DNA from: Halobaculum sp. XH14
Lineage (GTDB): Archaea > Halobacteriota > Halobacteria > Halobacteriales > Haloferacaceae
DNA: 64,000 nt
Assembly: GCF_032116555.1 (NCBI RefSeq)
Contig: NZ_CP134949.1
Location: forward strand, 2,976,001-3,040,000
Direction of reading: 5' to 3'
Every line of letters starts with the position of its first letter. Position 1 is the first letter of the stretch. Below the pieces are notes generated by a model that saw only the letters and a list, made by a program, of their open reading frames with translations, was not told where the DNA came from and ran no database searches. Below are positions 7,618 to 16,858 of the stretch, piece after piece. A program made the position numbers and the translations under genes.

Positions 7618-7819
7618 TCCGGCACCGGTGGATGGTGAAACGGGCGATGGCGAGACAGGACTGCCCGGCGGGCCTGTGAACGTCCGGTTCGCGCATCGAC
7701 CGATCGCGGCTCACGTTCTCCCGGCCGTGCTGGCTGGCGGACACGGCTCTCGTGTAGCGATCCGATCGTTTCGAGCGGCCGAATCGGTCAGGACGGGCGG
7801 CCGTTCGACGGGGCGGCGG

Positions 7820-8659
7820 TCAGGCCGTCACCTCCTGCCGGGACCCGACGAGAGTCGGTCCGTTCGACCCGATCGTGCGGACGGAGAGGGACACGACCGA
7901 GACGATGGCGACGTACTCGACGACACCGACGACGAGGTGGAGTTCGGGCGGGACGCTCACCGCGACCAGAACCGGCGGCGTGTTCATCGTCGCGTGGAAG
8001 AGCGCGACCAGCCAGAGGTTTCCGCTCACCGCGTACACGATACCGTAGGTGAGGCCCATGAGAGTCAGTCCGAGTAGCCGGATCACGGCCGCGGTACCGA
8101 TGCCGTGCCCGGACGCGAGGACCCACCGCGGGAGGTGGAAGAGGGCGAACAGGACTGCCACGACTACGACGCCGGTGACGACCGCGCGGCGGGTCTCGCC
8201 GCCGGCCATCGCGGTGACTTTTTCCTGGAGATACCCACGAAAGACCAGTTCCTCCGGAATCGCGGTGAACAGGAGCGAACTGACGAGCGCCCCGAGATAG
8301 GGGAGCGGATGAGCGACGACGCGGGACCACGCCGGGTCGAACCCGACGACGCCACCCAGCGCGAGGCCGACGGCGACGAGATTGTACAGCCCCCAGAACG
8401 CGAGGAGAACCGCGATCACGGGGACGAGGCGACGGACGGACGGGAGGATCGAGCGCGGTGAGACGCCCTCGAGTTTCAACGCACCGACGGTGAGTGCGGC
8501 GAGGAACACGCCCCAGGCCATCCCCAGGAGGGGTGGCGGCGATTCGTCCGGGGATACGAACAGTAGCACGGAGAGGACGCCGACCACGACGAGGTACGTG
8601 GCGACGGGGACCGGCCAACCGCGCTCGAACGTCGGGAGCGCCGCGTCAGTGCGTCCCAT
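7820..8659 (-). CDS. CPBP-family intramembrane glutamic/metallo-endopeptidase
   Basis: A 279-residue integral membrane protein with about eight hydrophobic segments. The CPBP (Abi/CAAX protease) motifs are all visible: EELVFRGYLQ at about 136-145 (motif 1, paired glutamates and Arg), FALFHLPRW near 170 (motif 2 His) and LFHATMN near 230 (motif 3 His/Asn). The family includes Rce1-type proteases and bacteriocin-immunity proteins; the archaeal substrates are unknown. The ATG at 8659 is chosen because it follows the cupin stop codon by one base and the protein opens MGRTDAALPTFERGWP before the first membrane helix. It is co-transcribed with the cupin gene upstream. Confidence 0.85.
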   Translation of the reverse strand: MGRTDAALPTFERGWPVPVATYLVVVGVLSVLLFVSPDESPPPLLGMAWGVFLAALTVGALKLEGVSPRSILPSVRRLVPVIAVLLAFWGLYNLVAVGLALGGVVGFDPAWSRVVAHPLPYLGALVSSLLFTAIPEELVFRGYLQEKVTAMAGGETRRAVVTGVVVVAVLFALFHLPRWVLASGHGIGTAAVIRLLGLTLMGLTYGIVYAVSGNLWLVALFHATMNTPPVLVAVSVPPELHLVVGVVEYVAIVSVVSLSVRTIGSNGPTLVGSRQEVTA

Positions 8660-8660
8660 C

Positions 8661-9416
8661 CTAGGATCGCCCCCACTCCGGCTGTTCCACGTGTCGGTTC
8701 CAGAATGACGCGTCGAGGTACGCATCCGTCCTGCCGGCCGCTCCCGTCAGCCGGGCGATCCGCCCGACGGTCGCCCCGAGGAGTCGCTGGATCGGCCGGG
8801 GAATCGTCGTCATCGTCGTCTCGTCGGCGAGATCCGCCGCGAGCACGAGCGACTGCACCGGTCCCGGGCCGGGATAGGTTCCGTCCCCGTCGCGACCACG
8901 TTCGTGCGCGAGCCCCCAGGCGGTGTAGAGGCCGTTCACCGTCCGCATCGACGGGAGTTCGGCCTCGAATGCGACGACCTCGTCGGTATCGTTTCGGAAG
9001 GTGTGTGCGCGTTCCGGTTCGACGGTCAGCGACTCGTCGGGGTCGAGTCGGATCGGGTCTCCCTCGCGAACGACCGTGAGTTGCCCCTCGAGCGGCCGGA
9101 ACGTTTCCGTCGTCGAATGATAGTGGACGGGCGGTTCGGGGGACGCCGGTGACACCCACTGGACCAGAACGGGGCGATCGCTCCGCCCCGAGTCCGGTCG
9201 CTCCAGCAGCGCTGCCCACGTCCCGCCCGCGGGGTCGGAAACGAGCGGGTGAGGCGACTGTCGCAGGAGGGCACTCGCGGGACTCTCGGGATCCAGTTCG
9301 AGCGTCGGTCCGGCAACCGGGCGTCCGTCCACGAGCGGGCGGCCGGTCCGCAGGGTTCGGCCCCGACTCCGGTCGGTGCGCCGTCCCTGATCACGGGGCT
9401 GCGTCTCGGATTCCAT
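8661..9416 (-). CDS. Cupin-domain protein
   Basis: A 251-residue protein with a single cupin barrel in the middle: the first conserved block is PVHYHSTTETFRPLEGQLTV (HxH...E) and the second is around VEPERAHTFRND. These give the His/Glu/His metal-binding set of a small cupin. The C-terminal half (LADETTMTTIPRPIQRLLGA onward) is helical and extends beyond the cupin. An earlier ATG at 9470 is possible. The palindromic TATA box at 9475-9484 would place the transcript start near 9454, so the methionine at 9416 is preferred. It forms an operon with the CPBP protease and is divergent from an HTH_10 regulator. Ligand unknown. Confidence 0.75.
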   Translation of the reverse strand: MESETQPRDQGRRTDRSRGRTLRTGRPLVDGRPVAGPTLELDPESPASALLRQSPHPLVSDPAGGTWAALLERPDSGRSDRPVLVQWVSPASPEPPVHYHSTTETFRPLEGQLTVVREGDPIRLDPDESLTVEPERAHTFRNDTDEVVAFEAELPSMRTVNGLYTAWGLAHERGRDGDGTYPGPGPVQSLVLAADLADETTMTTIPRPIQRLLGATVGRIARLTGAAGRTDAYLDASFWNRHVEQPEWGRS

Positions 9417-9474
9417 CTCCGATACGTGTTGACGGTCCGACGGGGGATGGAGCTTCCGTGAGGTATGCATGGAG

Positions 9475-9484
9475 GGTTTAAACC
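9475..9484. promoter_or_regulatory. Palindromic TATA element shared by divergent genes
   Basis: GGTTTAAACC is a perfect 10-bp palindrome whose centre is 26 bp before the GTG of the HTH_10 gene. Being symmetric, it can also serve the cupin/protease operon on the other strand. Confidence 0.5.
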
Positions 9485-9505
9485 TGGCTCGGTGATGGAC
9501 CGGAC

Positions 9506-10180
9506 GTGAAACACCTCCGGGTCACCGTCCACGTCGACGACGACCACGCGCCGGAGTTCTTCGAGCTGTTGGCCAGTTCGTCGTCCATCGCGGAGACTCG
9601 CCTGGTCGACTGGAGCATGACGGCCGGCGAACGGTCGACGCTGCTGTACACCGTCGACGGTGATCCGGCCACCTTCGCCGAACGGGCGGCCGACACCGCC
9701 GGAATCGAGTCGGTTGAGCTGTCCGGGACCACTCGAGGGCGGACGTACGCGCTGGTCGTCATGCGACCCCGAGAGACGCCGCTGTTCGCCGCGATCAACC
9801 GCGCAAGCGCGGAGGCGGGCCTCATCGTCCGCAAACCGATCGTCTATCGCGACGGAACCATGTCGGCTCGCGTCGTCGGGGAGGCTGCAGTGCTCCAGCG
9901 CGCGCTTGACGCTGCTCCCGACGGCGTCGACGTCCGCATCGACGAGATCGGCCAGCTCCGGGGTCATGCCGACGACCCGGTGGTTTCGCTGAGCGACAGA
10001 CAGCGCGAGGCGGTCGCCGTCGCGCTCGAACTCGGCTACTACAACCAGCCCCGCGAGGCGACTCACGAAGACGTGGCGGTCGAACTCGACTGTGCAGCGC
10101 CGACGGCCAGCGACCATCTCCAGAAGGCGGAAGCACGCATCGTCCGCGCGGTGATGGACGAGTTCGGGGTTGACGCGTGA
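9506..10180 (+). CDS. HTH_10 (bacterio-opsin activator-type) transcriptional regulator
   Basis: A 224-residue regulator from a GTG start. The N-terminal domain (VKHLRVTVHVDDDHAPEFFE onward, about 150 residues) has the alternating pattern of a ligand-sensing fold. The C-terminal HTH_10 domain, about residues 158-215, carries LSDRQREAVAVALELGYYNQ, PREATHEDVAVELDCAAPTA and SDHLQKAEARI. The centre of the palindromic TATA box lies 26 nt upstream, which supports the GTG and a leaderless transcript. It is divergent from the cupin/CPBP protease operon across about 90 bp and is the obvious candidate to control it, though this is inference from layout. Confidence 0.87.
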   Translation: MKHLRVTVHVDDDHAPEFFELLASSSSIAETRLVDWSMTAGERSTLLYTVDGDPATFAERAADTAGIESVELSGTTRGRTYALVVMRPRETPLFAAINRASAEAGLIVRKPIVYRDGTMSARVVGEAAVLQRALDAAPDGVDVRIDEIGQLRGHADDPVVSLSDRQREAVAVALELGYYNQPREATHEDVAVELDCAAPTASDHLQKAEARIVRAVMDEFGVDA

Positions 10181-10950
10181 GCCCTCTCGGGAACGCGGCC
10201 GTTCGGGCGGGTGGATGCCGTCATGGGAGACTGCGGGAGGAGTTCGAGGCAGCGCGGAGATCGGTCGCACGGACTGTTCGGCGGACGGAGAACTGGCTGA
10301 CGTTTCCGTTCGCCGGGGGGAGTCGAAGGTGTCCCGGTCTCGGCGGACGAGCAGTCGCCCGAGTCGTGATGCGACGGACTGTTCTCACACTTGGAACACC
10401 TGATCGTGATGCTCGGCGCCCGGATCCGGGAGCGGACCCGCCGTCCTGTACCTGTCGGTCGAACTCGTCCTGCCTGGCTCGATACCCAGCGGTCCTCGTC
10501 GCTACTGGACACTGTAGTACGATGAGGAGCGTATTTCGATGTGAGTAGTCGTGAAAAGCGGCTCCGGACGGGAAGCCAGCGCTCGAACTGCTCGCGCTCG
10601 TCCGTGACACCTGCAACGCGCTCACGTGCCCACCGTCCGATCGTGGCCGCTCGTCGTCGCGGTCGCTCTCTCGGGCATGCTACTCCGCTCTCCACCCGGC
10701 GGGAGCGGACAACCCCGCCAAGATCAGACGGAGGGCGGCGTGACGACCCGGAACCTCACGGTGATCGCGTGCTTGCGACGGCCATCCGTTTCGCCCGCTC
10801 AGCCGTCCACGGCAGTCCGTGCAGGCGAACAGCAGTCGGAATCGCCCCGGCCGCCCGCTCCACGCGGTTCACCGTCTCTGTGAGGAGATCCACCCTCCAA
10901 CTCCCGGAACGCAGTCTCTGGTCAATCTGACGGCGGCTCTCGGTCGGCTC
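10181..10950. other. 770-bp stretch without a recognisable gene
   Basis: Open frames exist on both strands, but they are rich in Arg, Ser and Pro and look like reading through GC-rich DNA rather than protein. One plus-strand piece near 10235-10310 (EEFEAARRSVARTVRRTENW) is helix-like and might be a remnant. No repeat, tRNA or clear promoter was seen. Confidence 0.4.
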
Positions 10951-11970
10951 TCACCACGTGAGTTCGAACCGTGCTCCGCCTTCCGCGCTCTCCGCGAGTG
11001 TGATCTCCCAGCCGTGTCCCTCCACGATCTGGGTGACGATCGAGAGTCCGTAGCCGGTCCCGTCTTCCGTCGTCGAATAGCCGTGCTCGAAGACGTCTGC
11101 CCGGACCGGCTCCGGGATTCCCGGCCCGTCATCTGCGACGTACAGTCCCGCGTCTCCCGAGAGCCGTCCCACACGAACCGTGACGTCGGCTCCGGCGTGG
11201 TCGATCGTGTTGCGGAACAGGTTCTCGAGCAGTTCCCGCAAGCGACTGCGATCGGCGGTGATCGATCCCAGTTCGTCTTCGAGCTGGAGCGTCGCCCCGT
11301 GCGTCTCGACGCTGTTCCACGACTCGTGGACGGCGTCCGCGATACCAACGGACTCGGCGTCTCCCACGGAGTGGCCCTCCTTCGAGAGTTCGAGGACGTC
11401 GTCGACGAGATCGTCGATCCGATCGAGCGCGTCCGCGACTCGCTCGAGTTCCGGACTGTCGTGGGTCTCCCGTGCGAGTTCGGTATAGCCTTGCGCGACC
11501 GAGAGCGGATTTCGGATGTCGTGTGTCAGGATATCAGCGAACTCGTTCAGCCGGTCTCGTTGTGCCTGCAGCTGGTCCTCTCGTCGTCGCTGCTCGGAGA
11601 TGTCCCGGATGATGCCCGTGAAGTACTGGTCGCCACCGTGTTCGTGTTCGCGGAGACTGATCAGCGTCGGAACTTCGTGGCCGTCCTTGTGGAGGGCGGG
11701 GAGTTCGATGCCACCCCAGTCGATGTTCCGCTCCCCGGTCGTGACGTAGGAGTCGAGCGCCGCAGCATGGACCGGTTCGAGCCGATCGGGGATGATCTTC
11801 ATCTTCGAACTCCCGATCAGTTCGTCGGGCGCGTACCCCAGGATGTCCTCGACCGCCGGGTTCGCGTACACGATGTCGCTCTCCTCGTCGATGGTCAACA
11901 TCCCTTCGGCCGCGTTTTCAACGAGCGTCCGATAGACGTCGTCGTCGATCCGCGGGAGCGGAGAGTCCAT
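10951..11970 (-). CDS. PAS-domain sensor histidine kinase
   Basis: A 339-residue soluble kinase. Residues 12-128 are one PAS domain plus PAC segment (YRTLVENAAEGMLTIDEESD; ANPAVEDILGYAPDELIGSS; YFTGIIRDISEQRRRE). The dimerisation helix carries the H-box at LTHDIRNPL with phospho-acceptor His150. The ATPase domain has an N-box (ENLFRNTIDHAG), a G1 box (VADDGPGIP) and a G2 box (DGTGYGLSIVTQIVEGHGW). There are no membrane helices, so it senses an intracellular signal such as redox state or a cofactor. No response regulator is adjacent, which is common for haloarchaeal kinases of this type. ATG 11970 is preferred over a GTG one codon earlier. Confidence 0.92.
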   Translation of the reverse strand: MDSPLPRIDDDVYRTLVENAAEGMLTIDEESDIVYANPAVEDILGYAPDELIGSSKMKIIPDRLEPVHAAALDSYVTTGERNIDWGGIELPALHKDGHEVPTLISLREHEHGGDQYFTGIIRDISEQRRREDQLQAQRDRLNEFADILTHDIRNPLSVAQGYTELARETHDSPELERVADALDRIDDLVDDVLELSKEGHSVGDAESVGIADAVHESWNSVETHGATLQLEDELGSITADRSRLRELLENLFRNTIDHAGADVTVRVGRLSGDAGLYVADDGPGIPEPVRADVFEHGYSTTEDGTGYGLSIVTQIVEGHGWEITLAESAEGGARFELTW

Positions 11971-12465
11971 CACCGTGCGAGCAATGGATGTACACAGTTA
12001 ACGCTTATCGCAAAACTGCTTCCCTCGGATATATATCAAAATTTGAATGGTTCGGAGATGACGATGGATATCGAGCCACTTGTTCCGGATCGGGTTCGAT
12101 CGACGTACTCCCCCGTTCGAATCCGGATGGCCCACCCGTGAGCCAGTTCGACGTGCCGACCGCTCCCGACGCTCGTTCCAGGATGGTAGTCAGTTGGAAT
12201 CCAACTGTAGAGAGTTACATACGTTGATAACTGAGTTGTCCTTTTCACGATAGGTACGCGTGTGAACAACTCGACGGGCGGGACGATCGCACGAAACCAA
12301 CATCGTATCGACTGGGCCCGACCGGCCGGCCACCGTGGGTGGAAAACGGAACGCCCGCAGTGATCACCGCGCCGATCACGGGACCGTCGAACGCACGGTG
12401 CTGCGGTGCCGAAGACGGTGGCGGAGCACCGAGGTCTCAGGTGCGTCAGCGACCTGCCATCGACG
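11971..12465. other. Intergenic region between kinase and Lrp regulator genes
   Basis: About 495 bp. It contains the upstream region of the histidine kinase, with an AT-rich patch near 12020-12060 that includes ATATATATC. The part from 12240 to 12465 is downstream of the Lrp gene. No convincing gene or RNA was seen. Confidence 0.4.
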
Positions 12466-13029
12466 TCAGCGATCCTCGGTCGGGTGGTCGAGTTCCTTGT
12501 CCCACGCTTTCCACGTGTGAACCATGGGGACGAGTTCGTACTCCTCGATGATCGACGCGTCCTCGAACAGCTCCCACGTGTAGTCTTTCACGTCGTGGAG
12601 CGTCTCGTGCCAGAGGCGGACGAACAGGTCGTAGGTCCCCAGACAGGAGTCGAGCGAGTAGATGAGCTCCTCGTCGATCAGTGCGCCGATGAGCTCGTCC
12701 CGCTCCTCGGCGGTGGCACTCGAGTCGAGTTTGACGAGGACGTCAGCGTACGCGAGGTCGAGCTCCTGGAGCACGATGACGGCGTGAACGTCCACGGCGC
12801 CGCGGTCCAGCAGGTTCTCCCGGCGTCGGCGGACCGCGGTCCGCGATAGTCCGACCTGCTCTGCGAGCTCCGTGTCCGAGATCCGGCCGTTCTCGTTCAG
12901 CGCCCGGAAGATGCTGTAGTCGTGTTCGTCCAGGTATCCTTCCAGCAGCGCTCGATGGATCGAGTCGGCGTGCGAGTCGCTCTCGTCGTCTTCCGGCATC
13001 GGCTCGGGCTCTGATGGAGTGGACGTCAT
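12466..13029 (-). CDS. Lrp/AsnC-family transcriptional regulator
   Basis: A 187-residue regulator. After an acidic N-terminal extension of about 30 residues comes an AsnC-type helix-turn-helix (DEHDYSIFRALNENGRISDT, then ELAEQVGLSRTAVRRRRENL). It is followed by an alpha/beta ligand-binding region (VIVLQELDLAYADVLVKLDS; DSCLGTYDLFVRLWHETLHD) that corresponds to the RAM domain. The family binds amino acids or related small molecules and controls their transport and breakdown. It is the last gene of the minus-strand run from the peptide-type transporter through the DUF917 genes, 65 nt after the last DUF917 stop, so it is a good candidate for the local regulator, sensing a substrate or product of that operon. 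Confidence 0.85.
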   Translation of the reverse strand: MTSTPSEPEPMPEDDESDSHADSIHRALLEGYLDEHDYSIFRALNENGRISDTELAEQVGLSRTAVRRRRENLLDRGAVDVHAVIVLQELDLAYADVLVKLDSSATAEERDELIGALIDEELIYSLDSCLGTYDLFVRLWHETLHDVKDYTWELFEDASIIEEYELVPMVHTWKAWDKELDHPTEDR

Positions 13030-13094
13030 TGCGTGGCGTCCGACGTGTTACGGTGCATTGGTATAATTCTGGGTAAGTACGTCGCCGTGGTTCG

Positions 13095-14228
13095 TCAGTG
13101 TCTCCCGATCACGGAGTGGTCCGAGAGCGGGCTGTAGTCGATGTCGTACCCGAACGCCTCCGGCCCGATGACGTCCAGGGCCGCGTCCGATTTCAACAGG
13201 TTCGGGGCGGGCACGCCGAGGACGGTGACGCGCTGGCCGTATCGGAGCGATCCCGTCGTGATCGGGGCCCCGGTGTCCTTGTCGACGATACAGATGAGGT
13301 CCGGGACCGACGCGAGGACGTCGTCGGCGGCGTCACGCGCGATGAGGAACTCGTTCTGGAACTCGATCGACAGCGACTCCTCGCCCTCGAGTGCCGCGAG
13401 CGAGACCTCGCCGAACGCGAACCCGTCACGGTTGCGACGGAAGACGTCGACGATCTTCCCGGTGAACAGCGACTCCGCGTGGAGCGTGTCTTCGATCGCG
13501 GCGATCGGGCTGCCGGCCCCCTCCCGGCTCTGATGGACACGGCGGCCGAGCTCGCGGGCCAGCGACACCGTGTCAGCGATCGCGTACTCGCCGACGAACG
13601 ACCCGTCCATCAGGGGGCACGCGTAGCCCGAGCGGCCGCCCATGTTCACGGTGATCGAGCGCGCGAACGTCTCGAGCTGTGACGGGCTCTGGATGTCCTG
13701 ATACACGACGCTGTTCCCGTGTTCGTCGGTGTTCGCGCCGTAGTTGACGGGCGCGCCGTAGATGAAGAACGTGTCCATCTGGAGCTCGGGGAACGCCCTC
13801 CCCATGCCGTCGCCATCGACGACCGGCAGCTCGGCGAGGGCCGCCACGCACAGCGGGGCGATGCTGTTCGCGCCGCCGATCTCGCCGGGGATGACCGCGT
13901 CGACCGTTTCGCCGGCTGCCGTCTCGATCGCGCGAAGCGAGTTGAGGTCCTCGTCGCCGCTCGAGAACTTCTCCCGGCTGATGGTCGGAGCGCCCATCCC
14001 GCCGACGCTCGTCACCGTCGCGTCGGGGTCGAGATCGTCCGGGCTGATGATCTCGACGTGGTCGGGGTGGGCGTCGTCCTCGAAGATGGTCTGGAGCCGC
14101 AAGCGACCCAGCCGCGGATCGCCGCCGCCGCCCGTGCCGAGGATGCCGGCGCCGGTGGCGAGCCACTCGAGGTCGTCCGTTCGGATCGTCGAGACGGTGG
14201 GAGCCGTCGTATCGTGTGTTGATGACAT
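13095..14228 (-). CDS. DUF917 (S-Me-thiohydantoin desulfurase-type) protein, third copy
   Basis: A 377-residue cytoplasmic protein of the PF06032/DUF917 family. Signature blocks: GTGGGGDPRLG at about 32-42, VVDGDGMGRAFPELQM near 140, GKIVDVFRRNRDGFAFGEVS near 255, EFQNEFLIARD, and the C-terminal VPDLICIVDKDTGAPITTGS then LRYGQRVTVLGVPAPNL. Family members are often encoded beside hydantoinase/oxoprolinase subunits. This copy is the most divergent of three here and carries a longer N-terminal leader (MSSTHDTTAPTVSTIRTDD). It begins 3 nt after the stop of the second copy, so the two are co-translated. The chemistry on its own is unknown; ring-opening or desulfuration of a hydantoin-like compound is the informed guess. 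Confidence 0.85.
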   Translation of the reverse strand: MSSTHDTTAPTVSTIRTDDLEWLATGAGILGTGGGGDPRLGRLRLQTIFEDDAHPDHVEIISPDDLDPDATVTSVGGMGAPTISREKFSSGDEDLNSLRAIETAAGETVDAVIPGEIGGANSIAPLCVAALAELPVVDGDGMGRAFPELQMDTFFIYGAPVNYGANTDEHGNSVVYQDIQSPSQLETFARSITVNMGGRSGYACPLMDGSFVGEYAIADTVSLARELGRRVHQSREGAGSPIAAIEDTLHAESLFTGKIVDVFRRNRDGFAFGEVSLAALEGEESLSIEFQNEFLIARDAADDVLASVPDLICIVDKDTGAPITTGSLRYGQRVTVLGVPAPNLLKSDAALDVIGPEAFGYDIDYSPLSDHSVIGRH

Positions 14229-14231
14229 GTG

Positions 14232-15311
14232 TCAGGTCGAGAGCGGGGTGTAGTCGGTTTCGATGCCGAACGTTCGGGGCCCCCAGACGTCGAGGGCCGC
14301 CTCCGAGCGCATGATCGGGGGGGTCGGGATCGCCAGGACGCGAGCGCGAGCGCCGTACCGCAAGCGTTCGGTCGGGATCGGGTCGCCAGATTCGCGATCC
14401 AGGACCGTGATGAGGTCCGGGACGGTGGCGACGTACTCCCCGTCACGTTTCGCGGCGAGGTTCTCGTTCTGGAACTCGATCCGCATCGAGGAGCCGTGAT
14501 CCTGGCCGAGCCCCGCGAGCTCGACGTGGCCGAGGACGAACCCCCCCTCGTTGCGGCGTTTGACGTCGACGATCTTCCCCTCGAACAGCGAGGTGGCCTC
14601 GCCGTAGATCGAGTCGGCCGTCACCGAGCGGATCGCGTCCACGACGTCCTCGCCGGCCGACCGGACCGCGGCACCGAGCTCCGACGCGAGCGACATCGTC
14701 CCCGGGATCGCGGTGTCTTTCACCTCCGCCCCGGACATCGGGTAGTCGGCGACGTAGCCGACGCCCCCCATCCGGACGGTGAGCCCGCGCGCGAGCCACT
14801 CGAGTTCGGCGTTGGACTCCGTTTCGAGCAGGCAGACGTTCCCGCGCTCGTCGCTGACCGCGGCCGGCGTCCCGTCGACGCCGTAGATGTTGAACGTCTC
14901 GTGCTGGAGTTCGGGGAACGCCCGCCCCATTCCGTCGGCGTCGACGAGCGGGATCCCCTTGCGGGCGGCGACCGCGAACGGGAAGGTGGAGTTGATCCCC
15001 CCGCACTCGATGGGCATGGTGGCGTCAGCCTCCGTCCCGAGTTCTCGTTCGAGGCGTTCGAGCGACGCGGCAGGCTCGCCGCCGCCGGGGACCTTCTCGA
15101 CGGCCACCGTCGGGGCACCCATCTGCGCGGTCGGGATGACCAGCGCGTCATCGTCCAGTTCCGCCGGGTCGATCAGCTCCACCGTGCCGTGCTCACGGAT
15201 CGCCTGCTTGGCGACGAGTTTCCCGACGTTCGGGTCGCCGCCGCCGCCCGTGCCGAGCACCGTCGCACCGAGGGCGACGTCCTCGACGTCGGCTTCCTCG
15301 ACGAGCATCAT
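14232..15311 (-). CDS. DUF917 (S-Me-thiohydantoin desulfurase-type) protein, second copy
   Basis: A 359-residue PF06032 protein starting MMLVEEADVEDVALGATVLG. It has the family blocks GTGGGGDPNVGK at about 20-31, VPGGGEPAAS, PIECGGINSTFPFAVAARKG, LVDADGMGRAFPELQH and LRYGARARVLAIPTPP. Its ATG overlaps the last codons of the hydantoinase/oxoprolinase-like gene (4-bp overlap) and the third DUF917 copy follows after 3 nt, so the three are translationally linked. The three paralogues share spacing of all motifs but differ in the strand after GRAFPE, which may mark different substrate pockets or heteromeric subunits. Confidence 0.86.
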   Translation of the reverse strand: MMLVEEADVEDVALGATVLGTGGGGDPNVGKLVAKQAIREHGTVELIDPAELDDDALVIPTAQMGAPTVAVEKVPGGGEPAASLERLERELGTEADATMPIECGGINSTFPFAVAARKGIPLVDADGMGRAFPELQHETFNIYGVDGTPAAVSDERGNVCLLETESNAELEWLARGLTVRMGGVGYVADYPMSGAEVKDTAIPGTMSLASELGAAVRSAGEDVVDAIRSVTADSIYGEATSLFEGKIVDVKRRNEGGFVLGHVELAGLGQDHGSSMRIEFQNENLAAKRDGEYVATVPDLITVLDRESGDPIPTERLRYGARARVLAIPTPPIMRSEAALDVWGPRTFGIETDYTPLST

Positions 15312-16858
15312 TCGTCGCCGAGCGTCCCCGCGGCTTTGACCTTGATGCGGACCGCGTTCCCGGGGAGGTACGACAGCGGCACCTCCTCGACGTCGACGAC
15401 GTCGACCGTCTCCTCGGCCGCGCCGGCCCCGACCGCGTTCTCGGTCGCCTCCGATTTCGCGGTTTCGAGCGCCTCGTCCCGGGTCTGGTCGTCGAGGCTG
15501 AAGATGCGGTCGACCTGTCCGGAGACCTGCGCGATGGCGACCCCGACCGCGTTCGCCACCTCGTAGTGGTCAGGCATGTACACCTCGCTGGCACCCTCCA
15601 GGTCGGCGGGAACGAGAATGCTCCCCCCGCCGACGACGACGACGGGGACCGGTTCGGGGCTCGTCTTCATCCGGTCGACCGCCTGCTCGACGCGGTCGCG
15701 GATGTGGCTGCGAGCGCCCTCGATCGTCTCGGCGTCCACGTCGGGCGACTCCGGGCCGATGTCGACCGACCCGCTCGCGACCTCGACGTCGGTCGCGGTG
15801 AGCGTCTCCCCGCCGAAGCAACGGCTCTCCTCGGTCAGCCGGTAGCCGACGCTCTGTGGGCCGACGGTGACGTCGTCGCCCTCGCGGGTCACGTGGGACC
15901 CGCCCCCGATCCCGATGCTGATCAGGTCCGGCATCCGGAAGTTCGTCTTGACGTCGCCGATCTCCACGGCGACGCTGCTCTCGCGGGGGAACCCGTCGGT
16001 CACCGCGCCGACGTCGGTGGTGGTCCCGCCGACGTCGACGATGATCCCGTTTTCCACGCCCGAGAGGTACGCCGCCCCGCGAACGGAGTTCGACGGGCCG
16101 CTCGCGACGGTGAAGATGGGGTACTCGAGCGCGTACTCGACGCTCATCAGCGTCCCGTCGTTCTGGCCGAAGTAGAGCTGTGCCTCGATCCCGCGCTCGT
16201 CCATCGCCTCGAGGAACGCGGAGGCGGCCTCGTCCGCGACGCTCGTGAGCGCCGCGTTCAGCGTCGTCGCGTTTTCACGCTCCAGGAGGCCGACGCTCCC
16301 GATCTCGTTCGACAGCGAGACCGGGACGTCCTCGCCGAGTTCCTCGTGGATCAGCTCCGCGACGCGCTCCTCGTGATCCTCGCGGACGGGCGAGAAGACG
16401 CTCGTGACCGCAAACGAGTCGGCGTCGCCGAACTCCCGGACGGTTTCCCGAACCTGCGCTTCGTCGAGGTCGTTGAGCGTCCGGCCGTCGAACTCGTGTC
16501 CGCCGTCGAGGATCGCGGTCTTCCCGCCGATCGCGGCCTCGAGATCGTCGGGCCACTCCAGCAGCGGCCGAACGCTCTCGGTCGCCGGCGCGCCCAGTCG
16601 GATGACGCCGACGTCGTTCAGCCCCCGCCGTTCGGTGATGGCGTTCGTCGCGTGTGTCGTCCCGAGCATGACGTACTCGAGTTCGTCCGCCGTGAACGCG
16701 ACGGCGTCGAGCACGTCGTCCAGCGCGTTGACGATGCCGGTCGTGATGTCCTCCGTCGTCGGGCGCTTGGTCTGCGTGATCGGGGAGTCGTCCTCGTCGA
16801 GGATGACCGCGTCCGTGTTCGTGCCACCTACGTCGATGCCGAGTCTGTATCCGTTCAT
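15308..16858 (-). CDS. Hydantoinase/oxoprolinase A-like ATPase (HyuA family)
   Basis: A 516-residue protein of the HyuA/oxoprolinase group, of the short form (full HyuA is about 650-700 residues). The N-terminal Hydant_A_N domain starts GIDVGGTNTDAVILDEDD at about 5-22. The main domain has the second phosphate-binding loop VDVGGTTTDVGAVTDGFP near 268-285, the LISIGIGGGSHVTREG block and an adenosine-binding VVVVGGGSILVPADL near 400. These are ASKHA-fold ATP-binding elements used to activate a cyclic amide (hydantoin or 5-oxoproline) for hydrolysis. No HyuB partner is present; instead DUF917 genes flank it on both sides with 4-bp overlaps, implying that DUF917 proteins are its working partners. 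Confidence 0.9.
   Translation of the reverse strand: MNGYRLGIDVGGTNTDAVILDEDDSPITQTKRPTTEDITTGIVNALDDVLDAVAFTADELEYVMLGTTHATNAITERRGLNDVGVIRLGAPATESVRPLLEWPDDLEAAIGGKTAILDGGHEFDGRTLNDLDEAQVRETVREFGDADSFAVTSVFSPVREDHEERVAELIHEELGEDVPVSLSNEIGSVGLLERENATTLNAALTSVADEAASAFLEAMDERGIEAQLYFGQNDGTLMSVEYALEYPIFTVASGPSNSVRGAAYLSGVENGIIVDVGGTTTDVGAVTDGFPRESSVAVEIGDVKTNFRMPDLISIGIGGGSHVTREGDDVTVGPQSVGYRLTEESRCFGGETLTATDVEVASGSVDIGPESPDVDAETIEGARSHIRDRVEQAVDRMKTSPEPVPVVVVGGGSILVPADLEGASEVYMPDHYEVANAVGVAIAQVSGQVDRIFSLDDQTRDEALETAKSEATENAVGAGAAEETVDVVDVEEVPLSYLPGNAVRIKVKAAGTLGDE

Noticed and set aside
10541-10930. 130-codon plus-strand frame downstream of the HTH_10 gene
   Set aside because: Arg/Ser/Thr-rich text with no hydrophobic core and no family motif.
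12100-12150. GTTCGAATCC-like T-loop suggesting a tRNA
   Set aside because: No pairing acceptor stem, anticodon arm or D arm could be built around it.
12036-12269. 77-codon minus-strand frame between the kinase and Lrp genes
   Set aside because: It is AT-rich promoter DNA. Composition is unlike haloarchaeal proteins (few acidic residues).
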